64,000 nt of DNA. It comes from Symbiodinium microadriaticum. Taxonomy: Eukaryota > Sar > Dinophyceae > Suessiales > Symbiodiniaceae. Below are positions 49,701 through 62,301 of the stretch, in pieces; positions within the stretch are counted from its first letter, which is position 1; every line of letters starts with the position of its first letter. Where the stretch lies: contig LSRX01000062.1 in NCBI GenBank assembly GCA_001939145.1, positions 403,102 to 467,101 on the forward strand, written 5' to 3'. A program made the translations under genes and the position numbers. The notes under the pieces are model-generated. The model saw only the letters and a program-made list of their open reading frames with translations, was not told the origin of the DNA and made no database searches.

Positions 49701-52700
49701 TCGTGCATGATGGTAGGTGCGCCAGCTCAGGAAGAGTTTGCAATTAAATACATAATAGATAAATAAATAAATAAATAAATCTATATATATATATATATAC
49801 ACACACAATTCCGGAATTAGGTCCCAAAGGACCATTCTACTCATGGTTTTGGGGGACCTGATTCCATGATGGAAGTGTAAATGGACCCTCCAGTACCTCT
49901 AGCAGGTTGAGGATAACTATGCAGCCTACAAATTTCTTGGGAGCGTCGCGCAGTTGAGTCTTCGCACGTTGCCACCTCGTTAAATTTGGTCAGCAGCGTC
50001 GTTACAAACTACAAGTATCATGCTGGACTCAGAAATAATCGCCATTGCAACTCCATGCCAGTCATGTTACTTAGAACAAGACCCTAAGCCCTAACACCTC
50101 AACCAGTCCCAAACTCCCCTAATCATGCTCTAAACGGCCCTAAACCCTAAACAAATTCCCTAAACTAAACCCCAAACTCCCGTAATTAAGCCCTAAACGG
50201 CCCTAAGCCCTAAACAAACGCCCTTAAACCCTAAACCCAAACTCCTCAAATTAAGCCCTAAACGGCCGTAAGCCCTAAACAAACTCCCCTAAACCCTAAA
50301 CCCAAACTCCCCTAATCATGCTCTAAACGGCCCTAAGCCCTAAACAAACGCCCCTAAACTCTAAACCCAAACTCCCCAAATTAAGCCCTAAACGGCCCTC
50401 CGCCCTAAACAAACGCCCCTAAACCCAAGCCCTAAACGGCCGTAAGCCCTAAGCAACCTCCCCTAAACCCTGAACCCCAAACTCCCCAACTCTCTCCCGG
50501 TCGCCTCTGTGATGGAGGAGCCCAAAGACCAAATCAGCGAATAAGCGAAGAGCTTCTCCAAAGCCTCACCAGACTTCCTCCGCGAAGTTCTCTTTTGTCT
50601 GGGTCCCTTACCCTCAATAAAGGCCCCATGGACCTATAAACCCTAAGCCCTAAACCCTAAACCCTAACCCTAAACCCTACTTAGTATACATGTAGCAGGT
50701 AGGATTTTAGGTCCGGGCTCCAGCTTCCGGAATTCTAAAGCCTTCCCCTAAGTGTCCCATGTACCCAAATAGTATAAGCTTTGGCCCCAGAAGTACCTGT
50801 ATAGGGACTGCTTTAAGGCCAAAGTATCTATTATTTTGGGTACATGGACCCTTGGGGTTAACGCCGAAGCCCTGAACCCAAAACTCAAAACCCCAAATCC
50901 TACAAATAACTTAGTTACTTAGTTGCTGAGTTCACAAGCCCAGAGAAGTGTACACTTTCGGTTTTATGGTAGGTAATACTATCCCCAAAAGCGTACAGTG
51001 CAACCACTCAGCTACTAAGACTTACCAAGATTAAAGATCTCGCCAAGGCTCTCTCCGAAGGCCTCGACATCAATCTTGGGCGCAAACGTCTCGTACCTTG
51101 GGTTTAGGGTATAGGGGTTTTATGGTTTAGGGTTTGAGGCATCCGAAATCTTGCATAAAGCCATCTCAATACTCAATATAGGGGCCTTAATAAGTAGAAT
51201 TTGGTTTCTGACAGTATCGCATTGTTACACCAAGGAACAAGTAATTCGACTGTTGATGATATATATCCTGCATTACCTTATGGAAATTATGGTGTATTCC
51301 ATATTATTGGTAATGCAGGATTTATATCATTAACCGTAGTAATCCGTATCTCACCAGGCTCCTATAATTCAATCAGTATGCTTCTGTTTCACAAGAAAAC
51401 CCTACATGGAAAACCGCCTCAGGACCAAAACGTTACAACTACAGCGCGAAAAGAAACCATGGGCATGGGGCTTATGGGGTTTAGGTTCAGGGTTGATAAG
51501 AGATACTGTTGATGATATAAATCCTGCACTACCTTACGGGCTCTGAACTATGTATGGGAGTTATGGTATTTTCTTTATTCTGGGTAATGCAGGATTTATA
51601 TCTCATCAACCGTAGTTAGGGCTCCAGAACCATAAGCAGCACACACAAACATCTCGATGTCCACGAGCCGCCACCTGAATCCGAAACTTAAACTGCCAAG
51701 TCACCAATCTCTAAACTCCGAAATGTACACCCTGACCCCTAAACCCCAAACACTCAAACCCTAAAGCCCTAGCTCCAATCCTAGAACCCTTACTGTCGCC
51801 GTGGCGCAGGCGTGTCAGGGAGATGACGGCGTTGGCGTCCACGATCGGTGCCAGCTCTTGGCAGGACTTCCGCATCTTCAGGCCTGAGTTGGGTTTAGGG
51901 TTTAGGGTTTAGGGTTTAGGGTTTAGGGGTACCTTATATTGAGGTCCTTATATTAAGGATCCTATACTATTTAGGGTACTATATTAGAGTTGCCGCTTTG
52001 GGGGGTTTAGTGTTTAAAGGGTTTATAGGGTTTATAGGTTTTAGGGTTTAGGGCTTACAGGATAAAGTTTAGGGCTTAGGGCTTAAAGGGTTTAGGCCTG
52101 AGTTGCCGCTTTGGGGGGGTTTAGTGCTTAAAGGGTTTATAGGGCCTATAGGGTTTTTAGGGTTTAGGACATTTAGGGCTTTTAGGGCTTTCAGGGTTTA
52201 GGGCTTTTAGGGCTTAGAGGGTTTAAAGGGTTTAGGGTTTAGGCCTGAGTTGGGGTACCTTATATTGAGGTCTTTGAAATAAGGATCCTACTATTTAGGG
52301 TACTATATTAGGGTTGCCGCTTATAGGCTTTATGGTTTAGGGCATATAGGGTTTAGGGTTTAAAGGGTTTAGGGCTTAAAGGATTTAGGGTGTAAAGGTT
52401 TATGGGGTTTTGGGTGTAGAGGGCTTAGGGGCTAGGGTTTAGGGCTTAGGGCTTAGGGTACTTGGAGGATCATGGGATTTAGTGAGGAAGGTTCCTTAAA
52501 TTGGCTCCTTGAAGGGATCTATGATCTATACGGGTTTTTATAATGGAGGGGCATGGGGATGTGGTAAGCATGGTTATACGTACCTTACATTGGGGGGGGG
52601 TGTTAAGTTTTTATAGGTACAGCTACCCAGATAATAAACCCCAGTTACTAAGTCAAATGATCCCTCAAGTATGGTCAAGGCCTTACGGACTTTAAAATAG

Positions 52701-55700
52701 TCCACAAGGATAACTGCAAGGGACCTAATTATAAGAGTTCTGTAGTGTACGGGTCTTCGTAGCTACAACAGGGTGTTAGTGTGTTTGTTCTAAACCTAAA
52801 CCCCAAAACCTGAGCCCTAAACTGGCCCTAAACCCTAAAACCTGAAATCGCAAACAGCACAACCTGGCCAAGAAGCATTTGGGGATCCATTTCTCGGCCA
52901 AGGCAGAGACATCGGCCTGTGAATGCTTTAGGTCTCGGGCTTCACTCTGTTGATTTGTTTTTTTGTAAGCTTGGGTTTAAGGGTTTAAGGGTTGAAGTCT
53001 TTTGAACTGGGGAGGTTAGACGTTCGAAGATTTAAAGATTTTTGTGTAGTTACACGGGTCCTTTGTGTCAACTGCATGGGGGAGGGGGCGATATGTAAAT
53101 AAGCGAAAGCATATGCATGAAATGCACATAATACATACATAAACAAGTACATACAGTACAATACGTTACAATACACTACACCACACTACAATACAATACA
53201 AAAAATTATACCTGCACGCACTATGGATGTAGGAATGTATATGTATACGAATGTGTATGTATGTGGGTTTATATATACTTGTACATGTATGCATGCGTAT
53301 GCATATGTGAATGTGAATTTGCCTGTGTACTGAGGTTTAGGGCATAGGGTTGAGGGTTTGGGCATATAATGTAGACCACTGATTAACCGATCCCCTTTCC
53401 TTGCGGACCTTCATGTTTCGAACCCCCATCTAACACGCATTCAAGAGAAAGGGGCTCAATAATCAACGGTCTTGGGCAATACCAATACCGTTAGTCCTGA
53501 AAGAGTTATAGAATATGTGCCAGCCATGAGCCCAACCTTTGCAATAGAACCTCACCCCGAAACAGTCATCCCAGAGATCCTCCTCTAGTTCTGCCTATGA
53601 AGGTCCCGATATTCAAGCCCGAAGCGCTAATCGCTTCATCTTCAAGAATCCTAAACCCCTGAACCCCTAAACCCGGAACCTAAACCCGAAAGCCCTAAAC
53701 CCTAAACCCTAAAACCCTCAACCCTAAGCCCCACACCCGAAACCCGAAACCCTACCGTCTCAGCCTGTCGGTTCGCGGGAACGAACTTCTGCACCCAGGA
53801 GGCAAAGTAGGGCTCCCAACCCAGGTCCGGGGGGTCGAAGTAGACCTGAAAGCTTTGGCGGCCTTTTAAAATCATTAGACCTGAAAGCTTTGGCGGCCTT
53901 TTTTTTAATATTATTAGACCTGAAAGCTTTGGCGGCCTTTTTTTTAATATTGTTAAAAAGGTTCTAAATGGGCTTAGGGTCTGGGGGTCTACGGTTTAGG
54001 TGGGCACGGACCCCTCCTCCGATCGGCTGTTATCAGGGTAAGGTTTACTGTTTATGGTTTAGGGTATACTTGTGATTACCTACAACCCCAATGACCAGTG
54101 AACCCCAGAGAGATGGATCATGGATTTAGGAATACGGTTGATGATATAAATCCTGCATTACCCATAATAAGGAATATACCATAACTCCCACAGTTTAGGG
54201 TCGTTATAAGGTAACGCAGGATTTATACCATCAACAGTATTAGTGCTAGGATTCGCTATGCTTTACCTTGATATTGATGATCCAGCTTTCCGGCTTCTAC
54301 TACAAGGTATTTCATAACGATCTATCCTCCAAGCATAGACTCTGGGGATGTGAGGTTTAGTGGCCGAGGTTGGGAGTAGGGCACCCTGGCAGATCCACTT
54401 GAAGGGACCCTACCCTCATCTTTAGGGTGTAATGCAGGATTCTTACCATCAACACCAGCAATTCCTACGATAGAAACAGATGACCTAAAGGCTGGCGATG
54501 CTTTCGTGATAAGAATTTCGTTCCTCGAAACGGATCTGTAAGGGTTTAGGGTCCCTTTTTTTACAGGGTTATGTAAGGGTTTAGGGTTCTGTAAGGGTTT
54601 AGGGTTCCTTTGTTTAAAGGGTTCTACAAGGGTTTGGGGTTCCTTTACAGGGTTCTGTAGGGGTTTAGGGTTCCTTTTGAGGTCCTACATGCCGGTGAAG
54701 GGGTCTATGAGGGTTACTATAAGGGCTCACCACGAAACCCTAACAGTTTTAGGCTTAGGTATTAGGGGTTTAGGGTTTATAGGCTTTAGGTGTAAGGGTT
54801 TAGATTTTAGGGCTTAGGGTTTAGGTCTTTAGGGTTTAGGGGTTTAGGGTTTATTGTTTAGGTTTTTAGGGTTTCGGGGTTTAGGGTTTAGGTTTTAGGG
54901 CTTCGGGTTTAGGGAGGGATACTATCGTAAATCTTCACAGAACCTACGGAATAGCATTACGAACTGCCCCCTACACTGGAGTTTAGGGCTCAAGCGGGTC
55001 CGGTACTGGGGTCTCGGAACCGAGTCGGCTGAAGGAGTTTAGTATTTAGCGGTGGTGGTGATGTAGGTTTGTTTTAGGGTTTAGGGCTTAGGGTTTAGGT
55101 TTGTTTTAGGGCTTCAGGTTTGGGGTTTAAGTCGTGACATCAGAGTTTATTAGCTGGGTTTGACTTTACCCAATCATGTCGGGTGTCCGCCGGACACCTA
55201 CGCGCGCAGCCCCCAACGCTAAGAGCAGTAGGCGATGATTCCAGGGTTGTAAGGCCAGCTCTTGAAGCATTTGAGCTATACCCCTAAACCCCAAGCCCTA
55301 AACCCTAAACCCTACACCCTAAACCCTAAACCTACACCCTAAACCCTAAACCCTACACCCTAAACCCTAAATTCAGAAAGCATACAGCTTTTCATGCCAA
55401 GTGGCCATGCCGGCTCGAGACACGGTTGCTGGTGACGCCTGCGAAATCAGACAAGGAAGTTGAAGAGCATTTTGGGGCTTTAGCACTTAGGGTTTAGGTT
55501 TGGGGTTTAGGGTTTAGGTTTTAGGGTACTTAGCATAGAGTGATAACGACTAGAGGAGAGCCATACCAAGCAAAGTTTCAACTAGTCGAACAAAACCAAG
55601 ACTGGTTGCAACATTTGGACGACTAACTTAAGTGACGAACTGTGGAACTGCATGTAGCGGTTGGTATGTGTATTGCAAGCATCCTACCGCAGTGAAGCTG

Positions 55701-58700
55701 CACATTGTCGGTTTTCAGGGTTGCAAGGAGGGTACGTTCGCCCTAACCCCTTAGGCCCTAAAGCATCTTAAGCCGTAAGTTTCCCTGCAGCACGAGTCGC
55801 CCTGCCAGTGTAAGAGCAAGCCCCAGTAGTCCCTACTTTATAGGGTTTGGGGTTTGGGATTAGGGATCAGGGCCCTACAACCCACACCCTGAACTGCTTG
55901 TAGCTCCAGGGTATCATGCAGGCGTGCTCGAAGGATCAGGAGCAGGTTACGATTGTGCAAGTCAAGGAATCCCCAGATCGTGTGCTGATAATCCGACTGC
56001 TAGCCTGCTTACTACGTCGACGCCTAAGTATCCTGGCCCTCCAGTAAGTAAGTATACATTTAGTAACCCACCCTGAACCTAAAGCCCCAAACCAAAAATC
56101 CTGAATCCTGGAAGGCCCCTAAAACAGCCGAAGCACCCAAACAACCTTGTACCCAGAGACGCCAGTATCCCTTAATTAAGGAAAAAAATGTAAAATATCA
56201 TAGGAACCCTTTTAATAGGGCTCCTAAAGTATATTCCTTAATCAAGGGTTCCTAGAGTATATTCCTTAATCAAGGGACATTGGAGTCTCTGGGTAGAACC
56301 TCTATAAGCCTAAACCCTAAACCCTAAACCCTAAGCGCTAAATCCTAAGCCCTAAGCCCTAAACCCTAAATCTACTAAACCCTAAACCCTAAACCCTCTA
56401 CCGGAGACCCTACACCTCACCGTCCAGAGAGGCCTGTGAGAGGTCGGCGACTTCGAAGAGCAAGCGAACCATCGGAGGCATGGAAATGCGGTCGCCGTTG
56501 ATCAACGTGAGGACCTCGAGATGTAATTTAGGGGTTTAGGGTTTTGGGGTTTAGGGTTTAGGGGCCATGCTTCTAGGGATCTAAGGGCTTAGGGGGTTTA
56601 GGGTTTAGGGATTTTAAGGATTTAAAGGGCTTAGGGTTTGGAGCTGTAGACCTTCGGCGTTGCACGAGGAGACTTCTTTATTGAGGAGCTGCCACTATGG
56701 GTATATTCCTTACCCCAAAACCCTAAACCCTCAACCCTTAAGGACCCTAAACTATGGGAATTGTGGTATATTCCTTATTGAGGAGCTCCCAGACGGGGTG
56801 CTAGAATGGGTGGAGCCGAAGGGCTCCGAAGAAGGGGGGGACCCGGGGAGGCCCCAGAGCTTCTGCAGTTCTATCTCGTTTAGGATTTCGGGTTTAGGAT
56901 TCAGGGTTCAGGGTTTAGGGTTTAGGGTTCAGGGTTTAGGGTTTAGGGTTCAGGGTTTAGGGTTCATGGTGCAGGGTTTAAGGTTTAGGGTTCAGGGTTA
57001 GTTGAATACTTCTAACTCAAGAACACCCAGAGGGTCCAGATACGCTACAATTATGGAATTAGGCCTCAAAAGGCTATCCTAACAATGGCTTTAGGTGACC
57101 TAGTTCCATTCTAGTATTTATGTACCCACTGGGACGCGATGTTCACTAATGAAGGGGCCCAAATAATTACCCAACCTATTTTACGACTCCCTATTATAAA
57201 TATAGTAGAATGGGCCCCAAAACCCTATTGTAATTATGAAGGCGCTTATATGATTATATGAAGCTAGATTCCTGGGATAAGGCGGTATCAGGCTCTTTGG
57301 GTCGGAAGAGCTTTTGGGACTTCGGTGCTTTTGTCGGGTTTCGGGTTGCAAGGGACGCCTGAAGGGTCCTTTAAACTTTAAGGGATCTGCGGGCTTCCTT
57401 CAAGGCTGCGTCGGAGGATTCTATATTTGGGTAGTTCTCCTAATTAGGGTTCCTTTTCAGGCAGCCCCAAACGAATGATACGGCACCCTTTCAAAAAAAG
57501 AAATAGATCCTGGACGCTAATTTAGGGAAGTACCCAAAGGATTCTAAGCTTCGGGATTGAGGGTCGGTTCTGCAGTAACGGTCCATGCACTTGTAGTGGC
57601 TGGTTTAAGGTTTAGGGTGTGAGGTTTGGGGTTTAAGGTTCAGGATTTAGGGTTTGGGTCTTAGGGTTTGAGGTTTAGGTTTTAGGGTTGAAGGTTTAGG
57701 ACTTCTGGGCCAAAGTATATGCTCAAATGGGTACATGAGTTCTTGTTACAGGCAACTATACGAAGACATGTTAAGCGAGCACCTCCCCAAAGGCTCCATG
57801 TACCTTTATAGTAGCTACTTAGGCCTTAAAGGGGTCCCTATATAGGTACATTAAGGCCTAAGTATCTACTATGAAGGTACATGGAGCCTTTGGGNNNNNN
57901 NNNNNNNNNNNNNNNNNNNNNNNNNNNNNNNNNNNNNNNNNNNNNNNNNNNNNNNNNNNNNNNNNNNNNNNNNNNNNNNNNNNNNNNNNNNNNNNNNNNN
58001 NNNNNNNNNNNNNNNNNNNNNNNNNNNNNNNNNNNNNNNNNNNNNNNNNNNNNNNNNNNNNNNNNNNNNNNNNNNNNNNNNNNNNNNNNNNNNNNNNNNN
58101 NNNNNNNNNNNNNNNNNNNNNNNNNNNNNNNNNNNNNNNNNNNNNNNNNNNNNNNNNNNNNNNNNNNNNNNNNNNNNNNNNNNNNNNNNNNNNNNNNNNN
58201 NNNNNNNNNNNNNNNNNNNNNNNNNNNNNNNNNNNNNNNNNNNNNNNNNNNNNNNNNNNNNNNNNNNNNNNNNNNNNNCCGCAAATGCAAAAGCCACGGG
58301 GGGGGGGGGGGGGGGACCGGATCCGAAGCAGCAGGAATTGGGATAACAGGGCTCCTGCGACATGTGTATGTATACTTCTAAACAGCCGTACAATCCCAGA
58401 AACTCGGAGGACCCCTACCTTGCAGCCAGAAGACTGTCTCAAATCTAAAGCCTTGTCTAGAAAGCATACCTAACCTGAAGCTACCATTACGACCAATTTG
58501 CAACCTCTAAACCCCAAGCCCTTAGGCCCTAAACCCCTGAACATCAAAACCCTAAACCCCTAAAGTCTGATAGCCTAACCCAATCACCGCCGACCTTGTT
58601 GTCGTCCAGCACGGTGTTCCTCAGCAATTGGTCTCGAACTTTTACGGTCCATAAGTGTTTTAAAGGCTTACATGTTTAAGGGGGAGTTTTGATTTAGGGT

Positions 58701-61700
58701 TTAGGGGGTGTGCCGGCAAAAAGGTTCCCGTCTGAATTTTATAGTTCTGTCACTCTTTCTAGAGTCTCTTCTGAAGCCGTGCATTCAAGAGATGTCTTTT
58801 GACGCGTTCTTGTCAGTGTTTTTTTAAGCAAGGACTCAGCAAGGACTGTCAATGGACTGTGTTTCGGATGCCAATTTAAGCGCCGTGTGTGGGTTTCATG
58901 CTGTCAACTTTGTTCTAGGACCATCCTATATGGCCATCATTGGGTTACTAGAAGGATAAGGTAAACCTAAACCCCCAAGTAAGCTTTCAGGCGTTTTTCC
59001 TCTGTGGGGGTTAAGGTTTAGGAACATGTTGAACATAACTTCACACTAAACCCTAAACCTCACAACCAAATGGAGAAGGTCCGAACCGGTGAAAACCCCT
59101 GAACCTTCGTTACATCATGAAGCCCAATGGGTCGGTTTAGGGTTTAGGGCCCATATACACCACTTGTATGAACATCAGGCCCCAAAAGAAAAACCTAGAG
59201 CTGTAATTGGGGGAGACCTAGATCTGTGGACCCTCTTGGGTTACTAAACCCTAAACCTCAAACCCCCAAACCCTAAACCGTACTTAGGCCTTAAAGGGGT
59301 TTCTATAGAGGTACTTTAACTAGGTGACGGCACCCGTACGGGCCCGTTCGTTTCGAGACATTTTCTTGTTAGTGCAAGACGGCGGCCTGTCCAAAATTCG
59401 AGCCGAACGCGCGTTTTGTATGGGTCATGCACTTTCGAAGGTACCGAAAAGACTAGAAGCTCACGCAAACTTTTCGTGAAAATGACTTTTCGCTAGGCGT
59501 TTGTTCGAATGTTGAGTGTTTATTTGTCGGTGGGTTTCGAAAACTCAAAGCTTCAAGATCTTTTTGGCTTGAAAACCGTGCTCTCGCCACAGCGCGGCTC
59601 TGTTTTGCACTGTAAGCATTTTGTGCTTTCGAATGTTTGTTTTGCGGAGACTGCCTTTGGCAAGGGATGACTTGAAAAAGAAGCGCTACAAAATCGTTTC
59701 ACTCCTTTTGCTGGGGGCAGAGTCCCAAAGGCTCCATGTACCTTTAAAGTAGATACTTAAGCCTTAAAGGCGTCCCTATATAGGTACTTTAAGGCCTAGG
59801 TATCTACTATAAAGGTACATGGAGCCTTTAGGAGAGTCATGTTGCAGGCTTGCGTTGCTTAGAGGCCGGTGGCTTTCTACAGAAGGCAAGGCCTTGAAGC
59901 TTCTAGGAAAATCCTTCATACTATTACGACACGCGAAAAGTTTGTGACTGCCTTGAGGCCTTAATCTACGATCGTTTAGTATTGAATGAGTCCGAGAGTA
60001 TAGTTCTAGTAGCGTTGGGCCTAAACCATTTCTGAAGAGTCTTCCCTGACGGTGCTTGAATAGATGGTAAGGCCTGCTTCTAGAACCATCCTTGCTACTT
60101 GAGCTAGTTTGAAAGTGGTTGCTTGCCTTTGGGCCCTGATAGAAGCAAGATTATTGTACGACTGCTAATGGCCTGGGGTCTAAGCCATGCCTAAGCGACT
60201 TTCTGACAGCACTGTTTAGGGTTCTGGGGATAATCCAAGCACTCCGACACCCTAAAACCCAAACCCTGTTTGGGAGGCCTCAAGAAGAAGGAGAACAAAG
60301 CTTGATCAGCTGTTCAGGCACCCCTTGCCAGAGCCCCCAAGTGCTGCAGCAGACTTGCAGCGCTTGTACGTCGGCGCCACAATGCTTGTTACCCAAAGGC
60401 TCCATGTACCTTTTATAGTAGATACTTAAGCCTTAAAGGGGTCCCTATATTGGTACTTTAAGGCCTAAGTATCTACTATGAAGGTACATGGAGCCTTTGG
60501 GTTACTAAACCCTAAACCCTAAACCCTAAACTCTAAACCCTAAACCCTAAACCATCTGGCTGCAGCCGTCCAGGACCTGCAGAAGAAACCTTTGCAGCTC
60601 AGGAAAAGCCCGTAGTCGCAGGAGCCCACTTGTCTGCCGCAGGGCCAGCCACGCAAATAAAGTCAGCGCCAGCCAGCCGGACATCCCTGTATATATATAT
60701 ATATACACATACATACATATATATATATATATTTATACATATACATACATATATATATATATGCCTGGGCCAGCCGGAAGCTTCCAGGACGTGCGATCTG
60801 CATAGTGCACATCTTCATGTCTGCGCAAACCGGACGTCATTACCAACCCCCCCCACCCCGGTCCGAAATGCGTCTGAACACAGGGCCCCGTACGGGCGCC
60901 GTTTCCTTTAGCTAGTGTGCATTCCTTCTTGGAAGCCGGCCACAAGCCCGAATCCCGAAACCGCTTCCTGGGTTCCCTAGCTTATCGTTTAGGCTTTAGG
61001 GTTTAGGGCTTTGGGTTTAGGGTTTAATTACGGCTTAGGGTTTGGGGCTTAAAGCTCAAGGCTCAGGGTTTAGGGTTTAGCGTTTAGGGCTCGATTAGGG
61101 TTTCGGATTTAAGGCTTAGGGTTTAGGGTTTTAATAGGGCTTAGGGTTTTTGGTTTAGCCAGCGTGTGCACCATACTTATGTGCTTTGGGGATTGGGATA
61201 AGTCGCAATGGGGTCAGATACATTAGTATGCTCATAAGCACCATGGCTCCATGTAACGATGGAGTATATACATGGGACCCTACAGGGGTTCCAACGCATA
61301 GATACTTTAAAGCCTAAGTATATACTGTATGGATACATGGAGCCTCACAGAAGTGTATCATCGTAGGTACCTGGACTCTCGCAACGTCCGTATCTCTAAT
61401 TTTAGCAAGGTCACATGGACTCGATCCACAGCGTGTCCACTGGGCCGTCCAGCAAAAGCCACTTCTCGTCAGGCTTCTCATCCTCGCGACAGCAAGAAGA
61501 CCAACCGTTAAGAGTTGAAATATCACAACCTCTTCAGTTGACGAAACTGGTCCTTAGTTGCCTTAGTTAGCCATCAGTTGCCAGGGTTGAGAAATCTTAT
61601 CATGCAACAAGTTGTCAGCAACATCAAGCATGCAAGCTTTTATTCAAGCGTCTTCAACCTACACAACACCTTAACAGCTTGACGGACATGAAGAGCACGT

Positions 61701-62269
61701 GGTTGAAGCCTGCGTCGGGATGCTGGTGGCACGCTCGACATGCATGCGCACGTATACATACACTGCGACATGCACACAAACAAACAAACAAACAAACAAA
61801 CACGCAAACAAAGAAACAAACAAAGAAACAAACAAACAAACAAACAAACAAACACACAACGAAACACAAAAACAAAAAAAACAAACACAAACAAACAAAC
61901 AACCAAGCAAACACACAAACAAGCACAAATACATGCATGCATACATACATACATACATACATACGTACATACGTACATAAGACAGAAAAAAACATAAATA
62001 CATGCAGACAGTCATACATACATACCTAAATGCCTACATGGTTCTACATATCTATGTCTATGCACACATGTAAGTATGTTTATGCACGTGTGTAAACTAT
62101 AAAGATAAGTGTGAATATACATATAAATATAACTTTAATATATATATATATATATACATACAGAAAGCGTCGCCCTGAGGGCCAGCGACACACACTCTAT
62201 ATATACATATATGTATGTATATATATATACATATAATGTGTATCTACACATATATATGTAGATACACAT

Positions 62270-62301
<32 letters not shown>

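Larger units (their letters stand above)
60262..60620 (+). pseudogene. Possible coding fragment split by a family A palindrome and a CCCTAAA array
   Basis: On the + strand, 60305-60394 reads [20 protein letters not shown] then [11 protein letters not shown]. After the palindrome and the repeat array, 60557-60612 reads [19 protein letters not shown]. Both pieces have coding-like composition. The protein is not recognised, and it could equally be coincidental open sequence. Confidence 0.3.

Noticed and set aside
57838..58473. ORFs of 150-200 aa spanning 57.9-58.3 kb
   Set aside because: They run through the N gap and have no sequence support.
61640..62030. Several 85-121 aa ORFs on both strands
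   Set aside because: Artefacts of AAAC/ATAC microsatellites (Lys/Thr/Asn/Gln or Cys/Leu/Phe/Val runs).
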